Below are positions 45,490 to 58,400 of a stretch of DNA of 64,000 nt, one piece after another. Made by a program: the position numbers and the translations under genes. Under the pieces are notes generated by a model. The model did no database searches and was not told the origin of the DNA. It saw only the letters and a list, made by a program, of their open reading frames with translations. Positions within the stretch are counted from its first letter, which is position 1, and the number at the start of each line of letters is the position of its first letter. The stretch is from Mercenaria mercenaria (taxonomy: Eukaryota > Mollusca > Bivalvia > Venerida > Veneridae): the NCBI RefSeq assembly GCF_021730395.1, contig NC_069379.1, positions 26,448,501-26,512,500 of the forward strand, written 5' to 3'.

Positions 45490-48400
45490 CAGGGTTGTGC
45501 CTAATCATTTTATATATTAATTATTTAATTACAAATATGTTGACATTCTTCTCAATTAAATAACAATAAATTATTTGGTTTTGAGGACAAACCATTGATT
45601 AATTACAATAACTTGACAAGTAATTAATTACAATTAATTTTCAAATCCTGCCTTAAAATGTCCACTAGACTTACAAAGTCTGTTGAGATCCAATAATCTG
45701 CAATGATATTAATTTCTTGATTCCGACACTGATATTTTCTCTCTAGGCTAGAGACACAGGTAAGAGATATTGATATTTTTTCAGACAGTGGTATTAGAGA
45801 GGATTGATTTTACGACCAGGTGCTTTACATTTAATGACGCTAACGACTAATGCCAGTCTGAATGTCCGCTTCTATCTTTCAGCAAAATAAAACGTTTCAA
45901 TGCAGCCAGGTTTATGGTGTGCCTAAGCAATTCAGACTAATAACGTATTTCCTACAAGTTTGTCCGTGTTTATGAAGTGACACTATTGTATTTACTCAGA
46001 AATCACTCTTCAGTTTATGTAAAAACATTTTATATTGATAAACAGTACTGGGCATAAACTTGTTTCTGTGCTTTTTTTTTCAATAACATAACAAAATTTT
46101 TATTCGTCTTAAGCATGAAAAGATCATCAACACACAAAAACTTATAAATATTCAATAAATTGGAACAAGAGAGCCCTGAAGACCCTGTATCATTCACCTG
46201 ACTTAATTCTAACCCTGGTAACTAGATTTTTATTTGGTTAGACCTAGTGGCCTAGTTTTTGACCTCATATAACCTTCATTCGACTTTGACCTTAAGATCA
46301 TAAAAATTAACATTCTGTCAAAGTTTCATGAAGATAAAGTTATAGGCCCTAATTTCAAGAAAAAACTTAAGTAATTGCTTAACTAAGTCTGTCATTTGAG
46401 ATGTTTGTTTTTTGCCCTTTATGAGTCTTCAATGTTGACTTTTTCATTCATATCAGACCTGTACATGACTATTTCATAGCTCAAAACACGATTCTGAATT
46501 TTACATAAAATGAAGGATAAAAATAAGAAATATACTTAAGCAAATACTTAAGTTCGTTATAAAATGCTTAGATAGAAATATCATATTTGTGTGACTGAAA
46601 GTACAACAAACAAAAACTACTAACCATAGTTTAATTTAGCTATAGATACATTGGTAAAGAAAAAATCAACATTAAATAACAATAGCTTAAGCAATAGCAT
46701 GTTTTAAAATAAAACAGACTTATCTAAGTAATTACTTTAGTTTTTTGTGAAATTTGGGCCTGGCCTCTAGATTTTTAACAAACGTTACATTTGATTTGAC
46801 CTGGCGACTTAGTTTTTGACCCCACCTGACCAAGATTGAAACTTGATCTTAAGATTATTAAGATTAACATTCTAACTAAGTTTCATTAATATATGGTCAT
46901 AAATGTGGTCTCTAGAGTGCTATCTAGCTTTAGATTTGACTTAACCTGGTGACTTAGTTTTTGATTCCACATAAGCCAGATTCCAAACTGACCAAAAATC
47001 ATCAAGATTAACATTATGGCCAACTATCATGAAGATACAGTCATACGTGTGACCTCTAAAGTGTTTACAAGCCTTTCCTTTGATTTGACCAAGTTACCAA
47101 GTTTTTGACTCCACATGCCCCAGATTGGAATTTGACCTAGAGGTCACCAAGACAATCATTTTGATCAGTTCTTATGAGTTTCAAACTTAATTTAGGTCTC
47201 TAGAGTGTTAACAAGCTTTACTTTTGACTTGATCTGGTGATCTTGTTTTTAATCCCATCTAACCAAACTTTGAAGTTGACCTAAAGATCATAACAATTAA
47301 CATTTTCATGAAGATACAGTCACAAATGTGACACCTTAATTGTTTTCGCTTGGACTTGACCTAGTGACGTAGTTTTTGACAACACATGACCAAGATTTAA
47401 ATTTGACCTAGAGGTCAAAAAGACAAACATTCTAATCAATTCTCGTAAGTTTCAAACTTAAAATTAGGTGTCTAGCGTATTAACAAGCCTTATCTTTGAT
47501 TTGATCTGGTGACCTAGTTTTTATCCTAATCTAACCCAGATTAAATGTTTACCTAAAGATCATAAAAAGCAACATTTTGACAAAGTTTCATGAAAAAACA
47601 GTCATAAATGTGGCCTCTAGACAGTTAACAACCTTTACCTAAATGACCTATATAAATGAAACATGGCCAGAATGTTATTCTAAATGATTATAAGGTCAAG
47701 TTATAATCTGGGTTAATTGGGCTCAAAAACTAGTTGCCAGGTCAAATTCAAGGTAAAGGTTGTTAACTATCAGAATATTAATCTTGATGATTTTTAGGTC
47801 AATTTCAGATCTGGGTTAAGTGGGGTAAAAGAAAATCAGTCACCAGGTCAAAGAATCAAAGGAAAAACTTGTTAACATTTTACAGGCCATATTTTATACT
47901 GTGTGTTCATGAAAGTTGGCCAGATTGTTAATCTGGATAATCTTTAAGTCAAATTTGAATTTGGGTCATGTGGAATAAAACTAAGTCACCGTTTCAAATC
48001 AATAGAAAAGCTAGTTAACTCTAGGTCATGAAAACAAAGTATAAAATATGGCGTGTAAAATGTTAACAAGTTTTTCCTTTGATTTTTTTGGCCTCGTGAC
48101 TGAGTTTTGTTTACCCCACTTAACCCAGATCTGAAATTGACCTAAAAATCATCAAGATTAATATTCTGACTTTTTCTGACTACGTTTCATAGAGATATGT
48201 TTATAAATGTGACCTCTAGAGTGTTAACAAGCTTTTTCTTTGATTTGACCTAGTGCCCTAGTTTTCTATCCCAGATAACCCAATATCAAACTCATCAAAG
48301 TCTTTACTAGTTATTTACGGCACAATACGTATAAACTATGACTACTTTATAGTGTGGAATTTCACCTCAGCACTAATAGAAGAGGCACAATGATTAAGAA

Positions 48401-48533
48401 GTATTAGATTTAATTGACAATATCTTGTCAAAATTGAGTCTGTTATTAATTAATTACAATTGTTTTAATTGACCTTTGTCTCAGTTGATAATTACTTTAA
48501 ATTCAATTATTTCAAATATTTCACACAACCCTG
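45490..48533. mobile_element. hAT-like non-autonomous element filled with satellite
   Basis: The ends CAGGGTTGTGCCTAATC and, inverted, CAGGGTTGTGTGAAATA are hAT-type and match each other over the first 10 bases. The flanks CCACAGTT and CAACAGCT agree at 6 of 8 positions, as expected of an aged 8-bp target duplication. Subterminal parts carry TAATTAATTAC repeats on both sides. The interior is a satellite array, not a transposase. Confidence 0.7.
46190..48300. repeat. Satellite array inside the hAT-like element, about 145-bp units
   Basis: Units share gacctagtgacctagttttt, agattaacattctgac-like text and gtgttaacaagctttt. Units at about 47,690-48,050 are in the opposite orientation to those on both sides, so an internal inversion or hairpin-type rearrangement has occurred. 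The family is typical of bivalve genomes. Confidence 0.85.
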
Positions 48534-48539
48534 CAACAG

Positions 48540-50450
48540 CTCACGAATATTGACTAGTGATCACAATAAAAACTGGAACAACATTTATGTATAAGGATTT
48601 CAGTTGAGAGTGTTTTGATCAATTATGTGCTTAGTGCTGCTTTACGCTTAATATTAAAAATAAAAGTATTCACAGTTAACGTACATAAATGTGAACTAGA
48701 TATAACTCAATTAAAAGAACTATCGATTTTAAGGGGACATTTTGAAAAATTTTTAAGAGGTATGAACGAAATAATTTCATACTGCACCTTGTCTATGTTT
48801 TGTTTTGATTGTCTTTGAGGCTGATCATAGTACATATCTATACACGCATTGACTTAATGTTCAGCTCAAAATGATAACGTAGTTCCCAGAGATTTCTGTA
48901 ACATGACAATATAGCAAAAAATGTCTTTATGTTTCTAAACTGCTCAAATATTTTTGCTAAGTTGTTTTTGTACATGTCACCTATACAATTACTTGCAAAA
49001 ACAGCATACAAAAGCATCTTTCTGGCAGAGTTAGTAGACCAAAATATGCTACCTAAAGTTGTGACAGGGTATTTTGTCAATATCGGACCTTAATACATAA
49101 CATTATATTACCAAAGTACCATTGTCAGTGGCCAAACATTTTTCTAAAAGTTGATAATGACTATGGCCTTAAATCAAACGTGTTATATCTTCTACTCTTA
49201 AATATGAAAGAATTTGCTTAACACGGGAGTTTTATGTATTTGTCCACTTTCCCGTTTTTTTTTAACTGCCTGAAATAGTCTACACATTTGCACTGGCCAG
49301 CATTTGCATATATATTCAAATCTCCGTTTTCATTTCTCACAAATCAGTAGTGACATTTTAGTCTTTTTAACTGACTGGTACCAGAGAAGCTATATTTTCA
49401 ATCTCTAAAAGTAAACTGGATCTCGAGGATACACTGAACATGTAGAGATATGTTACCGTTTCTATCCGGAATCAGTAACACATTTCCGCGCTCGTACTAT
49501 TTTGTTATCCCAGTGACATAGTTTTCTTTTTTTCGGCGAACGCCGTCTAAATTCGTTTTCGTTACCTATGCCACGTGACTTCAGTTTGCAAATCAAACTA
49601 CTTGATAACGCATTATAGATAATTTATCAAAATGGAAGATTTATGCAACGCTCTGTCTGATTGGACGAGAGTGTCAATTTCTTTCACTCTGTTGATTGTG
49701 CTACGTTGAGTGAAATGTAGACAAAGCGTTTATCCTAAACGACGCGGTTCACAGTTTTAAAGCTAACTTTGGCTCAGTATATTTAGCAAGAATATTGATA
49801 TATCTCAAAATGATAAGTAAGTTTAATAAATATGATAAAAACCTGTTCAAATACCAACATATATCAAATTAAAGAAAGAGCTGAATACGGTCTGCGTATC
49901 ACATGAATAAGGGTGTGATAAAAGTCTTTTATGTAGATAAGTGCTGTTTAATAGATTTTCCTTGTAACAATTGTCGTCTGTATATGAAAAGGTTTCTTGC
50001 TTTTGTGACTTGTTCAGACTGCATATTAAAATGAGTACTTGTTTGCTTTGATATATTTGTTATAAATTATTTAACTGATTTATTATATATGAATATTTTT
50101 CTTTAGTATGGTATGCAAATATTGAACTCAGTTGAAATCTGTTTAATTATATATATGCTATATAATGACTGAATCTCATTACACTGAAATGAAGGTACGC
50201 TGCATACAGTTTATCTATGTGATATGACTACGGTCAAACTTTGCTTATGAAACAGAAATATTGAAATAATTACAATTGTATGTTTTGCTTGACCTTCACT
50301 TTTTTATAGGTGTGACGTCATTGTCCAAAGATTCATGAATAGCGAATATGCATTTGTTAAAGCGGGATCAGTTGGCCTATTTTAGAAATAAATAAAAATA
50401 ATAAATAAAAAAATCCTTTAATTGATTTTTTATCATGTATTCTAATCAAA
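48540..50450. other. No gene recognised
   Basis: AT-rich sequence with short frames at 48,615-49,080 on both strands that lack domain signs. A more GC-rich part at 49,430-49,740 (ccgcgctcgtactattttg) may be a degraded element; borders not seen. Confidence 0.4.
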
Positions 50451-50454
50451 CTTG

Positions 50455-50870
50455 ATTTGTAGCATCTTTATTAGGCCCGCAGCCAACTTTGTTCACCTGG
50501 GACATTTAACCCCTTTTAGGGGCTGCTAGAGCTAAAACTAGAAATGCCTTTATACAGCGTTTCATTAACAGCTTGGTGGATCTTTGTCATACTTGGTCTG
50601 GAGCATCATTATAAGGTCCTCTTCCAAATTTATTTATACAGGAACTTGGGCCGTATCAGGGACCGCTATAGCTAAAAGTAGATATGCCTTTCTTCACATT
50701 AACCACTAAAATGTAATGTTTTTATCAGACTCGATGTGTAACAATATCGTAAGGTCTCCTGCTATTTTGTTACAAATGGGGATAGGGACCAGTTTAGCTA
50801 AAAATATAAACACGTTTAATGACCTCTTCTCATGAACCGCTTCATGAATCTTCATCCCACTACTGCTGTA
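50455..50870. repeat. Tandem repeat, about 155 bp x 2.5
   Basis: Units share gctagagctaaaactagaaa / gctatagctaaaagtagata and atgcctttat/atgcctttct, with agcatc.ttat.aggtcc before. Degenerate dispersed family. Confidence 0.65.
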
Positions 50871-51003
50871 GTAGGGGAAAAAACTCGAAGACGAGGATTT
50901 TTCCTTTGATATCTTCCGAGATGAATGGAGAGAATTATTAAAAGACGCTTAATCGTTTGAAAGTTTTCTTTCATCGTGAACTTGAAACGTCTGTGAACAC
51001 ATT

Positions 51004-51658
51004 TTACATAATTCGACTGACTAAATAATTTTCTTTGACTGAACGAATGTTCTTATTTCCTTTATTTTGTCCGTTATCATAGACTTCAGGCTCAATCAAA
51101 CCGCGCCTGCAACATTTTCGTTTTTGTCGTGTTGAGCGACCTGTGAAGTTTCCACTTTTCTCTATTTTATTTAGTATTGCATTGACGGACATAGAAAAGC
51201 TACATTTAAAATATTCCTGACTTTTGTTACTGTTATATACCATGATTATAAAATACTTAATAATAACTTTGCTCGAGTGTATTAAAAGATATTAGTCACC
51301 TACAGGTGGATCACCGATGACCCCAGTCCGTCCATCAGTCCGTCTGTCGCACAAAGTGGGACCATGCGATAACTTTAAAAGTTAAACAAATATTTATCAA
51401 AAATAATCGGACAGGTTTAGGTATATTTTTACCGAATTTCGAGTTATAAGTTTCAATTTATATGTTAATTTTAAGAAATATGGAATACATTTGTCACGTA
51501 AACTACGTTTATATTCATTAAAAATCAAACTATTCGATGGGTTGGACTGGTAAGGGTCAAAATGCCTTGGTTTATAATCTGCCACATATCTTGTCGGCTT
51601 CTGGACACGTGCTTCCAATATAAATGGTATAAAGGATATTTGCCTCCACCGCGTATTT
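51004..51658 (-). CDS. Two terminal exons of an unrecognised host gene
   Basis: Exon 51658-51433 has acceptor ttttcattttag and donor ATTCG|GTAAAA and encodes LEARVQKPTRYVADYKPRHF then DPYQSNPSNSLIFNEYKRSL. Exon 51216-51004 has acceptor aaaagtcag and encodes EYFKCSFSMSVNAILNKIEK, then a basic KRKCCRR patch, ending at TAA 51006-51004. Both phases are 0 at the junction, and the 216-bp intron is AT-rich. Basic, short-motif-rich sequence with aromatic RHFDPY; no family recognised. Upstream exons are expected at higher coordinates. Confidence 0.5.
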
Positions 51659-51659
51659 C

Positions 51660-53985
51660 TAAAATGAAAATAGATGGGTGCACCCCAGCTACACCAATAT
51701 ATATGTCCGCTAATGACTAGTGGAAGATAATTGCTACCTTAGGTTACACTATACCAATTCAGTTCCGTCTTTATTTCGTGTGAACAATGAAATCTTGAGA
51801 CACCATTTTGGTACTTTAGAGCATTTCATGGATATGGAACCATATATAGTCATTTTGAATAACATGTCTTACCAAAAATAGAAAAAGATACTGAATAAAA
51901 ATATTGAAATGTTATGTTACATATAAGAAAAATAATCTGTTTAGAAAAAAACATCACTCCATGAAAATACTCCCATGAAAAATGCTGTATAGCAATTATT
52001 CGTGTGTAGACATTTTCTCAATGAGTAAAACTAAAACCAGGAAATTCAGAAATGGTCTAGATCTGTTCTTAGTACAATACAACAAAGCCAAAAGTATAAC
52101 TGCAACATCTTCATATGACTCGTTATTTCATCAACAGCATCATGGTGAGGATGCGTACATCAGATATTGCCATTAATGATAAGGTATTTTCCATTTTTTC
52201 CGAAAACTTGCATATCTTCCGCCAACAAGGTAAGTAAAACACCGATTTACTATTGTATTTTACTACTTTAGAAGAAAAGAGCATTATTTTTAATAACTGG
52301 ATACTGTGTAGATGCTCTCACAAGCGTTTAATGAGTCAATCTAATGAAGGAATGCTAAAATTTGTAATAAAATAGCAACTTTATCATCTGATAAATGCAG
52401 ATCAGGGACACATTTCTCCCGATTTCGTCACTTATTGTGCTGTGATGAAAATTCTGAATGGTATGATTTATTTAGTTACATACAAAAAAATGTGTGCAGA
52501 ATTTCAGCTTTGTAAATGTTCAAATGACGGAGAAATCGGTGATAAATGAGCGTCGATGGTGTACTGTATATTGCAAATATAATTATATACTGTGTATTGA
52601 CCTGTACCTCACACAGAATAAATCTTACAAAATGTACATTATCATTTCCTTTTCAAAGTACAAAACAGTAAATTCTTTAGTCCTGAAGATACGTGATGTT
52701 TTTACATTGATATTTATAGCGTTTACTCTGTTGTAATTTATATAATAAGCCTAAACGTAACTCACAGTCACCATAGTGCAACAGTGAGCAATAAATTTTG
52801 TAATGCTTACCAGTTGTAAATGTATGTATATATGTTCTACTCTTCCACTGAGCATTGTTTAAGTTGATGTAACATGAATTATCTCAAAAACAATTAAAAG
52901 TATCTTTTTAAATTTTGCATTGGGATGCCAGAAAGCCTTACTCTCTATATCTTGCAGAAAGCCCGGCCCTTCTAATAAATACTTTATTTTAAATTTTTGT
53001 TGCAGATTCAACTTGTTTATGTGTACCTCTGGCTCGACGAACGAATTTAAGGACATTGTATGTCATTTTGTTAAACACCACCCAAATGACAAAAATATTA
53101 TAGTATCCTAACGACAAAAACCGCAAAAAGGCAAATCACAAGATAGCACCAGACATATGCAGAGAAAAAATAAATAACAGAAAAATAATGTTCATTCAGA
53201 AAATATCAAAATACATGGAACCCGCTTACATAAGGGACAACTTTGTAACAGAAGGAAAACTTTGATTTGGGCAAATGGTGAGGTGTCTGTTCACTGACGT
53301 GACGGCAGTGGAAATGTATACTACCTAGCTACCACGCCATCTAGCAGAACTCAACATATACATAATGCCACCAGTACAAAAATATAATCTAGAGACACAT
53401 ACACGGAGGTGTACATGGAACATTCAGTGTTACACAGAGTGCAATTCAATGGACAGACAAGGTTTTCGGAGAGTATTGTTATACAGTATTTGGAAGAATG
53501 TGACAAGATAGATGTATGGATGAATAAATAGCCTTTAATCAGTTTGTTTGCCAAGAAACGTTTTCTGTAACAGGTATAGTTTCCTATATTTCTTGTCGTC
53601 GCAAAATGTTTTCATCGACAACTTGGTTAATATGAGGTATAGTGAAGACTGCAAGTTGTTTTGAAGAACAGGCTTATAATTCTTTTGATGATTTTACAAT
53701 TATACAACTGCTTGCATAACAGAGACCGCATTTCTGATTCTAAATTAAGAGGAAAGAGAAGAGCAAGACAAACGAATACTTATTGACATTAAAAGAAGCA
53801 GCTAATTACTGCATAAATGTGATGAGTGTGCATGACTTCCACATAAAACTGGGCATTGATACTGAAATAGGTTCTGTTGTGACAGATTTATTTTACAAAA
53901 CATTATTTGTTTATTTGTATATAATAAATATAATGATAATATAATATAATTTAGGTCGATTGTGAAGTGAGTTCAACAAATTATA
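51660..53985. other. No gene recognised
   Basis: AT-rich sequence; any upstream exons of the 51-kb gene were not identified. Short frames at 51,982, 52,494, 52,859 and 53,351 show no domain or splice support. Confidence 0.4.
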
Positions 53986-53989
53986 TTAA

Positions 53990-54157
53990 CCGCTCTCGAC
54001 ACCTCATTCCTGATAGAATCCATCGCCACGAGGGTATGAGAGAAGAGGCAAGTTTCCCTTTTAATGTTGAGCGCCAAGCAAGGGAGCTACTGGTACCATT
54101 TCTCACGTCTTAGGTATGACGCGGCCGTGATCGAACCCGCGTCTTCCTGCACCCGAA
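53990..54157 (-). mobile_element. SINE fragment (B box and core)
   Basis: Minus strand: gacgcgggttcgatcacgg (B-box half of a tRNA-like head), then ggtaccagtagctcccttg and cttggcgctcaacattaaa, the same core that follows the deleted head of the SINE at 18,663. The A-box half and the 3' conserved domain are missing. Confidence 0.7.
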
Positions 54158-54701
54158 TATATGATGTAAATATAGCTATGTACATTGTTGGGAATAGATA
54201 TGTTTAAACCCAAACAGCATGAACATTTTACATTCAACAATTAGAATACATGAAAAAAAATCGGAATGGTCTTCAAGTAAGCTCCTGATCGTTTGTTATA
54301 GTTCAAAGTTAACCTTGACAATAAATATACTATTCGGTCAACAGGGCAGTTGATCACATAAAAATGATAACGACCTGTTTGCATAGAAATGTCATATATC
54401 TTACAAATGAAGTGTGCAAAATATATTTCATTAAATAACACATGACACTGTTTCCTTCTACTTTTAAAACAAATTGCTCAGTGCATATGACATCCATTTT
54501 GTTTATGAAGGAAGTGGTGGGCTAATTACCTTTCAGAACAATGCATTTAAAGCAATAAAAATAGCTTTAACTAATATGTTGTTTTAAGAAAATTTCAGAT
54601 GAAACTACTTCCAATGTTCTACGTCAAATGAGTCTAAGGTTATTGAAGAGAAACCACTTTAAAAGTTCAAAGCCCCTGCGACCTTTACCTTAAAGTTTGA
54701 A

Positions 54702-54905
54702 CTATTGACACAATAATCTATAAAGGTAGTCTATTGACCAATGTTTATGTCTCTTTGTCGTTTGTAGGCAAAAGGATAACATATTTTCATGTTTGCTCTT
54801 CTTATTAGGGGAAACCTTTTCCACACTTATGGTCATCATATCCAGTGTTACATTATTATAAAACTTCACGGTTGAACTTGTGGCTGAGTCTTTATTCGGC
54901 AATGG
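54702..54905 (-). CDS. Possible exon, unrecognised
   Basis: After an AG at 54,907-54,906 (aaagactag) the minus frame reads LPNKDSATSSTVKFYNNVTL then DMMTISVEKVSPNKKSKHEN and stops at 54,702. Composition is protein-like with a Ser/Thr-rich start and Lys-rich middle. A GAAAAG|GTTTCC at about 54,820 could be a donor. The polypyrimidine tract is poor. It could be an upstream exon of the 51-kb gene on the same strand. Confidence 0.3.
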   Translation of the reverse strand, partial: PLPNKDSATSSTVKFYNNVTLDMMTISVEKVSPNKKSKHENMLSFCLQTTKRHKHWSIDYLYRLLCQ

Positions 54906-54909
54906 CTAG

Positions 54910-55770
54910 TCTTTAGACAGTTTCTCGGAGTGACTATCGGCATGCCGCTGTAATTGTAAATTGTAAGTTGTAATATCAATGTTCAAACTAGTGCGTGTTA
55001 CTTTCACTGTGAATTCTAATGTCATCATGCAAACAGAAAAAGACATTCCATCCACTCCAGTGTGCCATTCTGTTTGATATATATCTCTCTTCTAAGTGTA
55101 TTAAGCAAAGGTATTAAGACATTTATATTTAATTTCACCGATTCAAAGAATAAGCATACATCTGGAAATCCTCAGTTGTGCAAAATAGTTTTAGTATTGA
55201 TGTCGCTAATTATATACAGTCTTTGTTTATCTTCAATGGTTCTTAAAATACAATTTTTTACATACGTATAGCTTTAACCAATTTTTATTTTTCAAGTTTA
55301 CGATTATCACTTTTTTGTTCACAGCGTATAGTTTAAAGCAATACTAATATTCTAATTTAACTATTAACATAAATATGTAACGGGAATTTACGCAGTTAGG
55401 CATGTATTATTTAAACAATAAAACACATTTTGGCAACTGGAAAGTTCCTTAAGTGCAACAGAAGTCATATAATATGTACGGGCCATTAGGGCAAATATTG
55501 GGGTGGGGCAAGTGTCCACTTAAAAAATAGGCTATGGGGGTAAGGAATGCAAGTGTCTTTTTTACCATTTCATCTGGGGGAGGGGGAGCATATGTCAACT
55601 TTGACAATTATTTATTTGGTTGGGTAAATATCCTACACTCGTTATGAACATGAAATAGCTCTATTCACCTTCGTGAAAATATTAAATTGTTTCCCTTATC
55701 GGTATATTTCGATATCACACTAAAAACAAACAAATATCTCCATGTAGCGTGCAAGAAACGATTCATCTTT
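54910..55770. other. No gene recognised
   Basis: AT-rich, with a G-rich patch (ggggtggggcaagtg, gggggagggggagcat) at 55,500-55,590 just before the pogo-like element; this may be part of that element's end region. Confidence 0.4.
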
Positions 55771-55789
55771 AATCCTTGGACGGATCAGT

Positions 55790-57245
55790 GTGGACACTGT
55801 CAAGTCAGGGGTGTTCCCACTCTTTAGTCAGGAGCAAGAGGCTCTTCTGGCTCAACATCTTAACACTATGGCTGAAGTGGGATATGGTTATACCCGCCAA
55901 GAAACCATGAATTTAGCCACAGATTTTGCCATTGAACTTGGATTGAGAACAAAGGATGATAGACCTGTGTCTGACAAGTGGCTTTATAATTTCTTGGGAC
56001 GCTGGCCAGAACTTAAAATTGAAAAAGCCTAGAGCATTAGAGATTGCCAGAGCAAAGAGTGCAACTAGAGATGCAGTTGACAATTATTTCACAGAACTTA
56101 AAAGAATTTTAGTGAAATATGATCTTGAAGATAAACCGAACAGAATCTTCAATGTGGATGAAAAAGGATTGAATACTGACCATAAGCCACCACAGGTTGT
56201 CGCTGGAAAATTTAACAAGACACAGGCTGTAACTTCAGGCAAGTCCAAGACAACTACTGTCATTGGGTGTGTCAACGGGATTATACAACAGGCTCCGCCC
56301 TTTTTTATTTTCCCAGGTGCACACATGATTGATGGATTGATGGAAGGCTTTACTCCAGGATCAAAGGGCACAGTCTCACCAACTGGATGGTCAAATACTG
56401 AAATTTTCTGTCGGTACATGAAAGACCATTTGCTGAAATACCTTCCTTCACGAGATAATGACCATGTGCTAGTCCTGTTTGATGGTCACAAGTCACACTG
56501 CTCTCTTGGACTGAAAGAATGGGCCAAGTCACAGAAAATCATATTGTTTGTGTTGCCGCCTCACTGTTCACACATCCTCCAGCCCCTTGACGTGAGCTGT
56601 TTTGGCCCTTTCGAGTTTGCCTGGAATTCTGCTTGCAAGAAGTACATGAGAGAGTCAGGCGGGCGATTGATAACCAGATATGATGTCTGTCAACTAGCCT
56701 TCAAATCCCAGAATCCTCCACCCACAGAAAGTTCAGGAAACTCCAATGTGCCATAATCAGCTGAAAACTTTTTATTGCGTAAAGGTGGCAAAATCCTTTA
56801 AAATGTTCAAAGTGCTAAAAAAGAAAGAAACATACTCAGCAAAGTTATTGGTGGAAAACCTATCACAGAAGAACAAATAATTGACAAAATCAAGGACCAT
56901 AATGATAAACAGAAAAAATGTAGCAACAGTAAGAGAAAAACTGTGAAATCTCCTGTGGCCAGTACATCCGGTCTTTCCGTAAAAAGGGGCAGGAAGTCTC
57001 AGCATGCTGCTATTACACTTGACAGTGAGAGTGAAGAAGAAGTAGGTGAAGAGGAAAAATGCATAATTTGTAAGAAGTTCTCCCCTGACACAACTAAATT
57101 TCCCTTCATCATTCTTGTAAAGTGGGGATGTTGTGACAGGTGTAATGGGTGGGTCCACATTGCTTTCTGCACCCCTGTAAGAGCTTTGAGGTGTGGGGCT
57201 CCATTTCTGTGCCCCAACTGTGAAAACATAGAAAATGAACAGTAA
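55790..57245 (+). mobile_element. Pogo-like (Tc1/mariner) transposase with PHD-like finger, dead
   Basis: The first part (55,790-56,032) is a CENP-B-type helix-turn-helix (LFSQEQEALLAQHLNTMAEV, KWLYNFLGRWPELK). After a one-base frame change the DDE part follows (56,020-56,756): IFNVDEKGLNTDHKPPQVV, VLVLFDGHKSH, CSHILQPLDVSCFGPF, holding the three acidic positions. Further frame damage follows, then a C-terminal segment (about 56,815-57,245) ending in a C4HC3-like zinc finger: CIICKKFSPDT, CCDRCNGWVHIAFC, FLCPNC. The first DNA-binding helix-turn-helix is missing, so it is 5'-truncated; inverted ends were not found. Confidence 0.85.
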
Positions 57246-57559
57246 ACTTAAAGTAAAAAAAAAGAAACTGTAAATATGTTTAAGACTGTTAAAATGGTGT
57301 TCAAATTACATTTTTTTCAAAAGTTACACTTGTTTACCAGTTACTAACAGTTTAAATTTGTGTGCAGCGCTTTTTTATGTGTGCAGTGTAATTATAACAG
57401 ACTGATTGTTGGAGTAGCTTCCCTTGAACAAATATAGGTCGTGACCCTGGAGTTTAAACAAAATGGCCACCGGATAAACTGTTGCCGATACAAAACCATT
57501 GTTTTGGTGAATACTAACTTTATGTCTTAAATTTATTGTAAAAATGGTTACTTTTTTCA

Positions 57560-57800
57560 ATTTAATCGTTTGCCTAGCGATATTTCTTTGTATAAAAAAT
57601 CATCCCGAGCGGTCAATATCAAAATCCGAATGGTCATAATCAAAACACATAAAACCCATCCCGAGTTGTTGGAAAAAAAGTATAGAAACCAGTCCCGAAA
57701 AACATTAAGGTAGATAAACCTAGCCCGAAAGGTCATTATCGAAGTACATAAAATCCATCCCGAGTGGTCACTATCAAAGTATAAAACCAATCCCAAAAGT
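57560..57800. repeat. Degenerate minisatellite
   Basis: About four to five units on (c)atcccgagtggtcattatca and gta.ataaaacc, period about 45-60 bases. Confidence 0.7.
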
Positions 57801-58400
57801 ATTTATCACCTAGCGTCCAACGTTAAAACTGTACTGTGAAGTAATTATACATTTTAATCGATATACCCGCAAGAAAAACACTATCATAATTTATGAACTG
57901 AAAACATCGAAGCAATTAAAGGGTTAAAAAGTATTGTAAAAACAAACTCCACTAGGAAAAGCCTCGCTTGATTTAACATTTCACCTCTTTCTAAATCAAT
58001 AACGAGCTAAGGAAGAAAGAAATGTTTTTCGGCGTTAGTTGAATAACATGGATTTTGACCTAGTTTCTGTAGTAATCGGGACATGGAACAGGTGCGCGCT
58101 GAGAAGATAAACCATTTATTTAGTCTTAAATGACATTGATTATCAGAAGGTACATATTAAATGGAACATATTTAGTAGTTTTGTTACCCTAAACTAAAAT
58201 GATATATTCTAATTTAAAGTTTTTAGTAATTTATCACCGCTAGAAAAATCGAAAGTAAACTTCTTCCCCCGTTGCGTACCTCGCTTATGGATGAATGAGT
58301 TGAGCTGGTTGTAACTGTAGAGTCAGTATACCCGGTACCGCACTGTACGCGGTTTTGCACACACGGCAAATTCATGCTCTTCGTGAAAAAAGCAGAATAT
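57800..58400. other. No gene recognised
   Basis: AT-rich, with a GC-richer patch (accgcactgtacgcggttttg) at 58,335-58,355. No element borders seen. Confidence 0.4.

Noticed and set aside
49440-49740. Possible promoter and short ORF (MEDLCNALSDW...)
   Set aside because: GC-richer patch but no splice donor, no domain and no downstream coding; more likely a degraded repeat.
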